Below, piece by piece: positions 12,961 through 25,933 of a stretch of DNA of 64,000 nt. Origin of the DNA: Symsagittifera roscoffensis (taxonomy: Eukaryota > Xenacoelomorpha > Acoela > Convolutidae). Both the position numbers and the translations under genes were made by a program. Within the stretch, counting starts at the first letter, position 1. Every line of letters begins with the position of its first letter. Location: NCBI RefSeq assembly GCF_963678635.1, contig NW_026970778.1, positions 1-64,000 of the forward strand. Direction: 5' to 3'. The notes below the pieces were generated by a model, which did no database searches, had not been told where the DNA came from, and saw only the letters and a list, made by a program, of their open reading frames with translations.

Positions 12961-15240
12961 GTTCTGCGTTGCTTTTATGCTGTTTGAATTAACTGGGAAG
13001 GGTATAGGGTCCTTTCCTAGACCCCTCCGGATTGAAGTTAAGGCACTTATTTGACAATTCACACTAACGGTGAAGGGTCTTATCACTTGCCTAATTTCGA
13101 CTCTATTATGGTTGTCTTGTGCCTTCAGCCCTCCCTTTTTGTCTAGAACTGTCCTAAGTTACTTAGTTCAATCGCTATCAACTTTTGGTAGGGGTATAAG
13201 GGTTTTTCAGAAAAATTTATAAAACGTGAAGGGTGTACCCCTCCGGATTTGTGTAATTTGCTAAAAACAATCTCAAAAAATTATCTCGCTCGCTTTTTCG
13301 AGTAATTCTCTTTCCTACTAGTAAGTTCAGCTAATTTCTGATCTAATGGTACCAAGATTGACTCGATATGCTCTGTAGTTCCAAAGTTATTAACCAAAAC
13401 GTCTTTTTTCCAAACTCAAAAATTTTCTCTCTTATAGGTTCCGCCTAACTTTTTCCGCAAATCTGGTCCTTTCGACCTAAAAATTATTGATCTGAGCTCA
13501 GAAGGCCTATACTCTTCTAGTTCAATGCAAAAGACCCGATCTAAAACGCTTTTGTAGAGAAAATTTGCGAAAAACTATGCTACCTGGACCCCTCCGGATT
13601 GATGAATCCACCAAATCAAACACGTTATGTTCGATTTCTCTGCAACCCGGAAGGCTTTCGGGTAGCGGGTTTTAAAACTCGTAGATTCACTAGTGGACGT
13701 TGTCCGAACAACTATTTTTACTGTCCTAACTAAAAGATTTCAAAAATTTTTCTGATTTTATAGTGCTTCTTACTATCAAAAAATGGGAAAATTTGGTTTT
13801 TGGTACCAAACTAGTTCCAACCACTTCCGAACTAAAGTTAACCGGTTCTACTTACTACAGTAGTGCAGTTACGATGTAACACACTAACTTAGCGCTTTTT
13901 TCCGTTTCAAAAAATATCGATATCTCAAAAATCGCGACTTGTGGTGGGATCAAAATATCGCTATTTTGACCCTAAAAACCGGTCTGTTTTCGTTGTTTTT
14001 CACTGAAAAACGATATAAGACTATTAATATAGGCTATATAAGTAATAATGTTAGTAATACTATACCCCTCCGGGTTTGTTTATTATCCGAATTAAGGTGC
14101 TTAACTCGGATATTCGCAGTTCGGTGAAGGGTCACTACAGTGCAGCACTGTCGAGCCCCCCACAGATTACTATCTTACTTTTTGTACCAAAAGGGATACA
14201 AAACTTGTTAACGATATCCAACAGTCGAATGTTGTTGTCGTTGAGCCCCTTCTTGTTGCTCCTTGTACTGCTTGCCGGATCGGTCTTCACCCAGGACCCT
14301 TCCGAATTGAGCGCAAATCAGCTGACCCTTCCGGATTGAGCGCAATTTATCATTAACGTGCTTAAATGCTCAAATAACCCTACCGTACAAGCCTCACAAA
14401 CGGGCCACAAAATTGATCGTAACGATCCTGACTGATATAAATGCCTGTAACAACAATATATCTATCAACAACAAACGGGGGGGTTGAATCACATCTTGTC
14501 TGGGGGGATGATTTCTACTGATTTTTTACTTTTTTACTGTTTTTGGTTTTTTCGGTTATTTTTTATGTTTTTTGTTTTTCTTGGGTACTATACTACTTTT
14601 TGTTTGGTTTTGCTTATATCTTTAAGTGTTTTTGGTCACAAACCACTCAGGGGATGAGGGGTTCATGATTCCCCCCACCCTTCCTGGTTCGTGAATTTTC
14701 GGTCTTAACTAGGTTAAAAAACTATTCACGGTAATCCGGAAGGCTTCCGCGTTCCGAACTACCCTTCCGCCCCGGCAGTTTAGGCCTATTAAGGGCGTTA
14801 ATGTGAGCATCCGCTCGGCGCGGAGTGCTCGTTAACGGTTCCGCCGGTCATGATGTTATGAAAGAATAACACCCAGGAGCGCCATAAAAACATACATGTA
14901 ACATTCGCCCGGAAGATACATATCGACGGATAACAAAACTAAGTCTTAAGACGACTGGCTAGCGTCTAAACAGAGCTTTGCATGTTTTTCACCGTCTCTA
15001 CCAAGCCAGTACTTTTCGGTGGTCTTTTCTAACATCGGGTCGACAAAAACGTTACTGTTCTCCGGCTTCGACCAGAACGCTCAAATTAACTGAATTACAT
15101 GCAAAAATAGTGAGCTCATGGCTGGGTCTCAGTATCCCCAGACCACGAGGTCACTCCTAAAAACAGGGCTACTACTTATTATATTACTATTGTTTTTGTT
15201 CAGTAGATAAAAATCATCATCTCCATCGAAGATGGATCAA

Positions 15241-15254
15241 CCCTTCCCCCCCCC
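15241..15254 (-). other. Polypurine tract at 3' LTR of unit 2
   Basis: On the element strand this is a run of nine G followed by GAAGGG, ending exactly where the LTR begins (TTGATCC). It is the expected plus-strand primer for reverse transcription. It matches 38773-38785 and 62350-62362. Confidence 0.8.
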
Positions 15255-15374
15255 AACTCTTAGCACCTCATCCTTGTCAAAACTAATCCAAATATCAATT
15301 AAATTCAAGTCAGGACATGACAGGATGCTAAAAGTTCATATGAGTCAATAAAAGTTTTCCGTCCCGAGACCCTT

Positions 15375-15392
15375 CCGGATTCTTGAATCCGG
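15375..15392. other. Palindrome built from the CCGGATT motif, unit 2
   Basis: The sequence ccggattcttgaatccgg has perfect 8-base arms with a 2-base loop. It is kept exactly in unit 3 (38903-38920), although the surrounding sequence has diverged. Confidence 0.55.
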
Positions 15393-16093
15393 TGAATCAA
15401 GCCCGTTGATCTTGATTTCTTCCCAATCCGGAAGGCTGGTTTCTTACCCTTCACCGTTGTTCGCAACGGCCTTGCAACTTTTGTAGCAGCACAATAGTTG
15501 CAACTCGGAACGTTCTCTGCAATCTGCTGCAGTTTTTCAATCACGATTGTCGTTGTTATCGTCAGCGCAACTAATGTTGTTGTTGTGTTTTTTCTCTCGT
15601 TTCTTGTTAAAATGGCCGTTTCAGCATTTCTCAGAAATGTGACGTCATCATTCGAATTTTTGAAATTTTAAAATACTAGAATATTCCAGCCTTCACCGTT
15701 TGGCTAAACGTTCCAATAACGCCCTTGGTTCTTAAAAACCACCAATCCGGAAGGCTTACTGCTAAAATTCCGAATTCTGCAGAGATTGCATTTTTCACAT
15801 TCTGGTCGAATGTCACATACTCCCCGGACAGTCCGGTCAATGTCCTCATTGAATCGCGCAATGTTCTAAATGGTTACAGTGTCATCGAACAGAATTTACA
15901 AAATGCACGAAATTACTTTTATCTACGTCACATCGACTCACTGCAGAATATAAATGGCATCATACTACATCATTATAGCCTTCAAATTCTTTCATTAATC
16001 TGCACATTGAGGATATGACTCAAGATAAAACATATTTTCTGACTTCCAGTGTCAATGTCCCGATTGAAACTTTTTCTTTTAGATTTAAAAGGT

Positions 16094-16120
16094 GTTGGCT
16101 TGCAGGACAGTCCTGCCAAC
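16094..16120. other. Strong hairpin in 3' stretch, unit 2
   Basis: Seven paired bases gcaggac/gtcctgc surround a single A, extended by gttg/caac across a 4-base bulge. It is identical at 39626-39652 in unit 3. It is a candidate RNA export or stability element, which is inference. Confidence 0.55.
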
Positions 16121-16635
16121 CAACAAGCTAAAATTATCCTACTATGCTCCTTCCCTTCGGAAATCTTGCTTGTTTATTGTCCTGAATACTAAAACTAAGA
16201 AACTCTGTGGTTAGAAAGAACAATGAAACAATCTCCCTCTTCGAGAGATTACTCAAGCCTTCCATGTCACCACAAAGTGATCAGTCTTCCTAAGTGATTA
16301 AAAACAATCATGCAGGCTGGAATATTTAAATATACTCTTCCCTCAAGCCTTTCTAAATAAATAATAAGTGAGTGTCTCTAAAGCCACTTCAACTAAAATC
16401 AAAATGCAAATTTATAAATGCAACAATTTCAGAACTCAACTAAATGTTTCAGTTTTCAATTACAACTTCGTTGCTTGGTTTCTCACTTGAGTTTTTCACA
16501 CACATAAAACAATTCTGAGTTTTGACTTTTCTTCATCATCCCTTTGTTCTCTTCTTTTTCGTCGTTTAGAAGTTCTAAGACTTCTAAATTCTTCTAATTC
16601 TCTTTCTTCCTGCCTCTTGTTTTCTCGACCATTCG

Positions 16636-19600
16636 TCAATGCTCCATTTCCTTCTCTTGTGACACTGACTCCGCACTTTCGGTTTCCGTGTCTTGTAGCA
16701 CGTCATTGACTATCCTGACGCTGTTGGAAGCCGTCCTCCAACACTTCTGCTCTTCCACCCTCTGTTTACAGCAAGTTAGGGGATCTACGTTTGATTCTCT
16801 GTTTCTACAGAAGCTGTTGTGAAGACACAACGTCACGTTTCTCTCCAAATCTTCTTTCAGCATCTCTGCCTTCTCATTTCCACTACGCTCACTCGTCCTG
16901 GAAATTCTCTTCACAGCGGTGGTCACTGCATTCCGATGGGTCACGAAAGCTCGCTTGAAAGCCCCTGCCCCAATGTCCAGCTGATATTCACTGTACACTC
17001 TGCCATGTTTCGACATATGCTTTTTCGCGTACTCGTACAACCATGCAGTCATGTTAGCTCTGAACCATGGCATCAATCGTTTTGCACATTGTCTCAAAAA
17101 GATCTATATCTTTCAGACAATCTAATTTCCGCAATTGTTCTCTCGTTGGTGCCTCTTGTCTATTATTTTCTCTCACATGAGCTTCCAGCCATCGTATCGC
17201 CATCATAACTCCCACTATCACTATTGTTATGGGCTGTGATGAATCTGGTAAACCCATGGAGAGCAGCTCTCCAGAGTCCCAGATCAACATCAGATTACTA
17301 CGCTTGGGATACCACCAGGTCTGCAGCAAGCAGTGGCAAGGAAACTCATCATGCGTCAACATGATGCTCCTCCAATTACGTTTTCCCGAAGCTTCCAGCA
17401 ATGGTTCCACTTCCATCATCACTCGGTGGATTTCATCATTCTCATCTACTGCATTGTAATCTGTGACAGTTGATCCTCTCTGTTTCTGTTTTTCGAAGTC
17501 ACTGAAGTTCCCGCTCACATATCCCATGAACTTCTTTTCTAGTATTGACTCCAATTCTTCCTTGGTTCTCTCTGCAACTGCTGAGAACATCTTACATAGC
17601 AACTCGTAAGATTTCTCTGACATTCTCGCCGGTCTCACACACTTCGGCACTGAGAAGGCTTGATCCACGATCATTCTCGTACTCTTTACGTCCACAGCCA
17701 CGAAATGTACAGGGTATCTGCTCTTGCACATTGGAGCCAACGTTGAGCCCACCAAATATCGTGCTCCTGATGGTCTACAATAAGTTTCGCTGTGTCTGAT
17801 GTTCATCTCTGTTTCGATTGCTTCCCTCCATTTTCCTATATACTTCTGCTCAGTCTGCAGAACTCCTGGGAATACTTCTACACTGATGGCTGTGACCATC
17901 TCATGTTTCTGTTCTAGATTCAATAGTGAATCTAAAGAACCAAACATGCTGTAGAATCCTAGTGCTGTCACTAGATTCACATCGGTTCCTCCATGGCAAT
18001 CTGCTATCAGTTCCGTTTCCGTTCTTGCTTTCATCACTACATTTCCAAACAATACTGTCAACTGCTTGTGTTCTTTCTCCAGGGTTTTCACACAGTCTAG
18101 ACTTCCACAAACGTGACCCTCTAGTCCACAGACTTCCGCCAGACAGCTACCAGGTTTGACCCAGTCTTCTGGTCCCCAGCCAGGCAACTCCACTTTATCT
18201 TCTCCGTTGCTCTCAGAGGCTGTTATCATCACATTATATATGATGTTGAGTTCACGCAGGTTACAGTCTGCATTCAGTTCCCTCTGTATGTCTTGTGTCG
18301 CCCGTAATATTGAGTCAGCGTTGGGACTAGGACACCATGATGGTCTCATCAATTCCCACACTGCCATCAAGCTCGTTCTCAGTAATTCATCTGAGAATCC
18401 CAACCCAAACTCCACTCTTTTGTCGGATTTTGGTACTGAAGGTGCAGTCACCTCTTCTTCCAAGACCAGTCCCAATTTGGCCTGTGAATTGTTGACGCTT
18501 TTAATCGTTACAATTCTGGACGTCCAGAATCTTAGTAACACCGCCTGCTCATAATCAAAGAAGCAATCACGTATGTCTTCACTCAGGAAAGGATTGTACG
18601 CTATCCCTAAGATCCCAGATACATAGCTATATGACTTCTTCTTGATCGGTCCACAGTATTCACTGGACTTCGGCAATGCTCCCATAGATTCTTTAGTGAG
18701 TCTCAGCTCCTTGTTTGAGAATCTTCTGATCTCATCTATCTTTTTCATCGGTTCCAATTCTTCAGGTTCTTTCATGTTCACCCTCATCGGTTTACTTTGC
18801 TGCATGTCCGGCAGTGCTAGCAAGAACAAGGCTTTCGTTCGCTCATCGCCTTCCCTCAACATTTTAACCCAAGTGTTTAATGCAGGTACTGAAATCTGCT
18901 CTATCAGGAATCTAATGAAACAGAGAGCATCTCTCCGCTTCGCACACGCTACTGCTGCTCCCTCCTGGACTATCAGATCCCTCAGATTCGTCATAAGGAA
19001 CACCTTTTCTTCTTTTGACCTTTTTCTTTCTTCTGAATCATATTCTTCGCGAGTCAGTCTCATCATGCACCAGGCGAACCTGAGTTGTAACTCTGTCCTT
19101 ACGTAAGGTACTGCCACGAGAGCATGTATCCTTGGCGTAGTCCTCATTTCTTCTTCGAAATACCTCAACACTACTGCTTTCCATGGAAGGCTCACTAACT
19201 GCTCGATCGTTTCCGCCTGTACGTCAGACGACGCCAAAGTTCCATACGCCTTCTGCTTGAGGGTGGTGCCTTGCAACATTGTTTCCAGATAACCCTCCAT
19301 GGCTTTTTCTTCTTCCAGGGCCATTACATACCCTCTAGCCGAGTTTCGGTATTCCAACATCTCCATGTATCCACCGGTGGGTTCATCTATTGACACTGTC
19401 TCAGACACTGTTAGTCTGTTGTATTCCACTGGTGTTAGTTGTCCTGCAACACTTCCCTTTCCATGATTCATGGGAGATGGTTTGAAGTCCCTCATTTTAC
19501 TCTCTCCACATTGACTGAGTATTTCCATTTCTAAAGTTGCTCCAGTCAGAGTGCGGTCACTCCTTTTGGATTTATAACCGGTTGACTTTTCCCTGCCATG

Positions 19601-22600
19601 AGAATGGGTGGCACCATCGCTATATCAGTTAATATTCTATCCGTGCCAGACAATTGATAATCACCTTGCCCCAAATCCATGACTTCTTCGACTCGCTTCC
19701 TTTTCGCTGAGTTACCAGCTTTCATCGATATTTCTGAATCCACTTTTGTCTTTCCAATTCTCCTCGGCATCACTTTGCTGCCTAACTTCATTTTCATCGC
19801 ATTGATTTTATCAATCACCATTTTCGATCGCATCGTTCCTCTCCTGGTCCTTGACAGGTACACCACCTCTCCTTCATCGTCCTGCGGTGTCATCTTGATG
19901 GGAGAATTCGCTTCACTCTCATCAGTGGCTGAGTCGATCACTAACTCACTCAGTCTCCCTTCACACTCATCAAGCTTGTCAAGTACTTCTCTCACCAAGG
20001 GTTGATTGAGACCTGTTTTGAGGATGGACTGGGTTCCATAGCTCTGAATCACAGTCCAGACTTCTTCCATAAACGCCACTCTGTCCAGCTTACATCCCGT
20101 CCTACTCTCGTGGTCTCGGTGATGTACTTCCCATTCTTCTTCGGGCAGCGTTCCCAAGAAAGGTACTCTGGCTGAGGCCTCTATTCTTCTCCTCCGAGGT
20201 GATTCCGTGAGGATTCTCTGGTCGTTATTTCTTGAATTGCCAGGAGAGCTGCTCTCCGGCAAATTCCGTTTCATTTCCTCAAAGGCTGACGGAGGTTCCA
20301 GTGTCGAGATGCCTTCATCCGCTGGCTCAGTCGTTTCCAACGTGTCTGCATTATTCTCAAGATCACTGAAGATATTGAAATCCAGGCTGGATGTTCCTCC
20401 TGTCGATGCCCTGTCGTCTTCCCCACCAGCTTGATCTTGTTGCATGGGTTCTTCAGTCTGACGGCTTCCACCCTGTCCGTCACCTCCTTCTGACTTATCC
20501 TTATTCGAGTTCGATGGTCCTTGTTCGTCATTGTCGGCTTCTTCGTGGAATCTCGGTATGAGCAATGTACCGGCCGATTTATCTTCCTCTTCTCCATGGA
20601 CCACTTTGATTTCTTCGCAGCCGAAGGGTGCTAGGAAAGTTCTCGTCTGCAATACTCCTCCAACTTTCATCTCCTTCCTCACACTGGTCAGGATCAATGA
20701 GGCTTCAGGCAATTCTGTCCTGCCTCTCATTCTCATCGGAGCTAAGCCTAGTCCCTTCCATTCCTCATCAAATCTTCCAGGCTTGGGAGTAGCGGCGTTG
20801 CTTATTCGCCTTCTCGTCGCTTGATCCGTGTACGCAAATCGTGTGTACTGTAACACGGCGGCATTTCTCCCCACGAAGCATGGATCCATCGTCACCGAGA
20901 AATTCCCTACTCTCCTTTCATTGGTTTCGAATGCTCTCAATCTAGGAGTTTGTACTACGGAGACTGCTCCGAGCAGCATCCTTCTTATCAGAGGGAATTC
21001 AGGGATTGCCTCCGGTAGCTTCTTGTAATCGCCCCAGTCCTTCGTCTCTTCTCTCACTTTGTGATAGGCTGCTGTGAGACGAGGCACTCTGGTCATTTCA
21101 CCATTCGTTTTGTCATAGGGCCTCAGATTCCAAAGCTTTGGAAACACCTCGATGTGCCTTCTTTCTACTTCTCCCATGCGGTCACAGAAGTGATCGTCAA
21201 AATTGATGACTGTCATCTCTGGCTCCGATATTTTCGCAAATAACAGATCTTCACTCATGAGCTCTCGCAATGCGTGCTGCTCATACCAGTTCAGTGTACT
21301 ACCGTCCACTGCCGATATGAGGTTCAGGTGCAGCACCGACCTCCTATATGCTTCCACTTTAACGTCAGGGAACGCAAAGGTGACTGCTGGTCCATAGATC
21401 ACTGTCACGAACTCCGTGACTCCTCTGATCAGCGCCAAGGGATCGATTCTCATAGCTAAGCTCAAATCTGTTAATAGCGGCATGCCTCCAACATGTCGTC
21501 TAACATCTTCCTCTCTTTCAATTGTCTCGTCTTCTCCGGTTCCAAAGCGATTTTGCTGCAAGAGATACTGGATAAGAGTGTGTCTCAGGTCTCTTATTTT
21601 GTTCCACGAGTCCGTGGATTTCTTCATATCCAGATTCCTCACTCTCTCTTTCATCTGCTCTGGACAACGTGCCAGTTTCATCAGTCCTCCCAAGTTTCCG
21701 TGGGTTATTGCGATCAATGTCAGAAGTCCATCTAGTCGCAGGTTCTGTATTCCATCCGTAAGCAGTATCGCCGGTCCTTTTACGAAACTCTCCGCTCCGA
21801 ACGTCACGAACAAGGCTATTAATTCCACTATCGATACTTTCACTACTGCTTGGAGGAATTCCTTTATCAAATAGTGCGAGACTTTCGGGTAAACTTTTGC
21901 CAAGAAGGACGCGGTCCATCCGGCTCCCAACCCTTCTAGCATGCTGTCTGTCCTTTCAAATCCCTCCTGTCCCTTCACTTCCTGGGTCCAGAAGGTTTCC
22001 AGAGTAATCTGACACATTCTGTTCACGAACTCAGCTGTCTTTTCTCCGGCATTTTCCGCCAGGTTCACCTCCTTCAACAAGTAGGCGTGTATCTTAGTGA
22101 TCATTACTGGGCCTTGCTGAAAAGCATCTGCACCCAATGCCGCTACTCTAGGATTCAGGTGTAGCCACTGGTTTGCTTCCGGCTTGGTTCTCAGCACCAT
22201 CGCTTCCAGATGAGCTCTCGTCTCCAGTGAATTCTTTCTTCTCGTGTCTTCACTCGCCACTTCCATTGCTCGGAACCACAAGTCGTTGGACATTGCCGTA
22301 ATCACTCGATGGTCGTCATCTATTCCTGGTTTCAGTTTGAGTTGCCGACTGAAGAAGGACAGTTCCAACCCCAGCACTTCGTCCAACACTAACATGTGTA
22401 GCGCGTGGTCCTTGAACCCTCTCATCGCGTTTGAGATATCTGACCATACTGCAGGCAGTTCAGCCTTAAGTGGCCTCAGGTTCTCCATTTTGTGTCATGC
22501 GATTCGGGGCTGATATGATCACATCATATTTTCCCTCCGAAAGTAAGGCTACCATTGCATACACAAATTTCAGTCCATCCGGGAGATGTGCATATCCCGG

Positions 22601-25537
22601 AGACAACGCAAATACTACTCTCAACGTCACTTTATTGAATGATCCCTCCTTCGTCGCGTCCACCACTTCACCCATCGACTCCAGGATATCTTTTATCGCT
22701 GGCCATACTGCGTTTTCTGCTGTTGCAGAATCTCTGAGCCTGCTCAGAAAACCTCTACTGTGTAGATGGTCATTGATGCCAGCAAACACAATCGTTATCG
22801 GGTTCATTTCTGTCTGCCTTTGTACCCCTATAGCCAATGACACTGATTGCAATAGGTCTAGGTCAACTGCGGCCAGCATTATGACGTCCGGCCAAAACAA
22901 AGACTTAGAGGTGTACACGAACTCTGAATTCGCTACTACCATGATTTTGGCCTTTCTCATCTCTGCTTTGTCGTAGGCGGCGAAGATGGTCTCATCTTTC
23001 TTTATCGCTGTCAATCCGCCATATCTCTGGGCATCACCATCTTGGTTCACTAGTTTTGGGTACACCCTCTCCTTCACATGACCAGGTGGTGTCGTCAGTT
23101 GCCTAAATATCTTCACGTGTTGTCCAATCGGCGCTCGCGCCGTCAGGAATCTTCCTGGTCTTTCTTCACGATTCCTCTCATCATGGTTCAATCTCACATC
23201 TTGCAACGGTCTTGCATTCACAGGTCCCATTGTGTTGTTGGAGGGCAGTCCCTCCAAGTCGGCAAATCTCAAGGCCGTCGTGGAGCTGAAATGTATGCTA
23301 GCGGCTATCAACCAGTCTACGCCGGTTATCGAGTACAATCTGCTGACGGATAGCGTCGCTCCATTCAGCATCCTCCTTGCATCTTCGATGAAGCTCACTC
23401 TCTCTAGGTCCAGCTTCATTAGTTCGTCTTTGTATATATGCCAAGGAGACGGTATGGATCGCGACCACATCAATGAGCTTCTGCTCGGTCTCTCCTCTCG
23501 ACTGGTACTCGTCGTCTCCGATCTAGTGTCCGATCTAGATGTGCCTGCTACTTCTTCGATTGGTTGGTTGACAGGTCCTATCCTTCTCCTAGGATGAATT
23601 GTCCTCCTCATCGGTGCTTCTCCCAACCGATCATGTACGTCTGTTCTTCGACCTGGTTCACTGGAGCTTTGTTGCCGGTAATTTGTGACGGCTGGGACCG
23701 TACCCAAGCGTGTTTCCAGGTTAGGAGGCACAAAGGTGGTGATCACCGTATCACTCACCGTTCCCTCTTCCTTCAGCACTCCTGTGTCAAAGAGTTCTGC
23801 TTCCAGCTCATCCAACCGTTCTTGGAAGACTCGATTCAACCAAGCTTGTCCTTTGACACTGTCGAAGTGGATGCCATCTGTGGTCAGTCTGGCTTGATCC
23901 ATGGCTCTCAATTCATGTTCAATGTCCATGAGGATCATTCTTCCGGCATTTCGATTTGCTAGGTTTCTCAAGATGTTGTTCCATCTCATGACTCCCTCGT
24001 TGTGCCTTCTTCCTGATGCTGTCAGGCTTCTTGCGTTCATTGGCACTCTGCAAACGGTCAGTACCGCGCAACTGAACTTCTGCCAGAGAGTAGTGAACAA
24101 ACACACCATCATTGATTCCCACAGTGCTTCCTGCTCATCTGATCCTCTGGAGATATCATTCGTCCCAACTAAGATCATCACATTGGGTATCTTCCCTGGA
24201 TTCATCAGCTCCACCATGCGATATAATTGGGCAATCGTCGCGCCTCCAAAGGCCATCACCGTGGTGACCCATGAGGTCCTCAAATTCGACAGCACTCTGA
24301 CTAAGCTGTCTCCCAATATCAGGTGAGATGTCCCGAGTGGTGGTTGCTGCAGGTTCACAGCCGGGCTCCAGGTAGCTCGATTGAAGCAGGCCCTCGGATC
24401 TGTCTCCGGAACTCCCGTGAAATTATACTTCAATTGATTATTCTTCTGCACGTCTATTACACGAGACACTTTCTTCGCTGGCATCTTCCTTACTTTCCTC
24501 TCTGGGATTCTCGAGTTCCCCATGAGTGGTGTCACGTTACTCATCCCTTGTCTGATTACTGTCTGGGAGAGTTGTACTCTGCCCGTATCGTCAATCGTTC
24601 CATAGGGTGCAGTCACCCCGGAACCTGGTGCATTCTTGTTAGCGACCAATCGTCCAGCTGTCTCTATCAGTTTTCTCACTGTCTGTTCTACGACGGGATC
24701 ACCCAAGGTGTCACTAGGATCCGGGATTGTTACTCGGTTCGTCTCTGCTGGAAGCCGTGTCTCCGTTGTTTGACTCATTTCTCGAGGTGTCAAGAGCTCC
24801 ATCGGGGACTGCCCACGAGGAATATCCCTTGCAGGTATCACTTTCTCAATGGACGTCGTCAACGCCGCCTGTTCCGATCGCTCTTTGTATTCCTGCCTTA
24901 AGCGTTCGATCTCTTGACCCTGTTTTTTGTTGCAGTCTTCAAACAACTTTCTCCACATGTCCCGGTCTTCCTCCATCGCCAGCATGGTCTTCGTCATATC
25001 GTCTAACTCCTTCTTCGTACTTCTCAGCTGATCGTTCATCTCGTCCAGATCTTGTATGGTTTGGTTCGTCTGAACCTTCTGTGTTACTTTCGCCCTTTTT
25101 GGTGGCACAGCTGCTCTCAGTGGTGAACCAGACGAGGTCGCCTCGCTGTTCATCTCCCGATGCATTCTCGTCAGCCCAGGTTTAGGCTTAGAGGGCATTG
25201 GCATCTCACCTGGTTGGTAAGTCCTAGAACTTCCCAATCCAGGCTCATTCGCCAAGTCACTCCCTGAGAGAGCCCCGTTTCTCCACCTCATCACTCTCAT
25301 GTTCGGGCGGTCTAGTACTCCTCTTTCTCCATATGCTGCCATCAACAGGACTTCCGTGGGGCGGTCCCCACGGTTGTCGTGCCCCAAGATGTTGATCAGG
25401 GCGGTCAGCAACATGACCACGTCTGGGTCCTCCAGAGCGAAGTCTCGTTCGATCAGCCGACGATAGATCGCATCTACCATCGGTCCTACATATGCCTCTG
25501 CCAGGTCCATCATTTCATCCAAGTTGAAATTGTCCAT
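16636..25537 (-). pseudogene. Second-ORF region, unit 2 (broken)
   Basis: This region is colinear with the whole second ORF of unit 3 from its start (MDNFNLDE...) to its acidic C terminus. It contains the coiled coil, the SGNH hydrolase blocks, the GIND-containing second module, the acidic low-complexity hinge and the C-terminal module. It is broken, with about three breaks. Conservation across the whole length, with mostly scattered substitutions, says that the ancestor was under selection as one very long protein. It should be read as a fossil; domains are described under unit 3. Confidence 0.9.
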
Positions 25538-25933
25538 ACTGTTCTTTCCAAGTTTGATTTGATTTCGATTTCAAGTTTTGACTCAAATGAGCAATTAAAT
25601 GAGCAATCAGGATCTAGAAAAGGAATCACGACGGTCACACCTGTCAGTTTCACCTAAACATATATCGTTAAAATTTGCTTAAAGACAGTTCAGATAAAAA
25701 GATATTTATCCTAAAATTTATCAAAATCAATTGGTTTCTAAAATTTTGGAATTCGACCTAAGATTGGACAGTCCAAACTTTGGATCTATTCCCAAAATCG
25801 TCATTTAGTTGTTCATGGTCACTAACCCCTACTTACCCATGATCTTAATAACCTAACACATAACATAACATAACACACATATCACATATTACATGCAACT
25901 TGGTCTTTGGCCTAACACCCTCTCGCACATCAC
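25538..25933. other. Gap between gag-pol and second ORF, unit 2
   Basis: This gap is nearly identical to the gap in unit 1. It is AT-rich, with a short TAACA-type run (about 25860-25880) and an acceptor-like pyrimidine tract ending in CTAG at about 25614. No gene is seen. Confidence 0.7.

Larger units (their letters stand above)
1..15240 (-). mobile_element. Giant Ty3/gypsy LTR retroelement, unit 1 (broken, cut by window edge)
   Basis: This unit comprises LTR1, the gag-pol region and the first two kilobases of the second-ORF region; the rest lies left of the window. It is nearly identical to unit 2. About two breaks are visible in gag-pol, one of them shared with unit 2. The near-identity and constant offset fit a recent tandem duplication, by unequal exchange, better than an independent insertion. 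Confidence 0.9.
12282..15240 (-). repeat. LTR1 (shared by units 2 and 1)
   Basis: This LTR is about 2.96 kb. The right edge (U3 start on the element strand, TTGATCC...) is set by the polypurine tract immediately outside it. The left edge is proposed from the matching inverted end TTGAT...ATCAA and is less certain. Inside are about a dozen copies of a short CCCCTCCGGATT-type motif, an A-rich tract on the element strand (complement of about 14506-14640) flanked by G runs, and a conserved stem-loop and palindrome near the R/U5 side. Its U3 part differs from LTR2 and LTR3, while its R/U5 part matches LTR2. Confidence 0.8.
15255..16635 (-). other. 3' untranslated stretch, unit 2
   Basis: These 1.4 kb between the second ORF stop and the polypurine tract hold no ORF of note. 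They contain several inverted repeats: an 18-base palindrome at 15375-15392, hairpins near 15452-15500, ccggacagtccgg at 15824-15836 and a strong stem at 16094-16120. Inverted and direct copies of the CCTTCCGGATT motif recur (about 15370, 15425, 15742). The 400 bases next to the LTR differ markedly from unit 3 (perhaps 80 percent alike by eye), while the rest is close. Confidence 0.65.

Noticed and set aside
14030-14050. TATA box (tatataag) on the plus strand in LTR1
   Set aside because: It is on the strand opposite to the element and in an AT-rich area, with nothing downstream to express.
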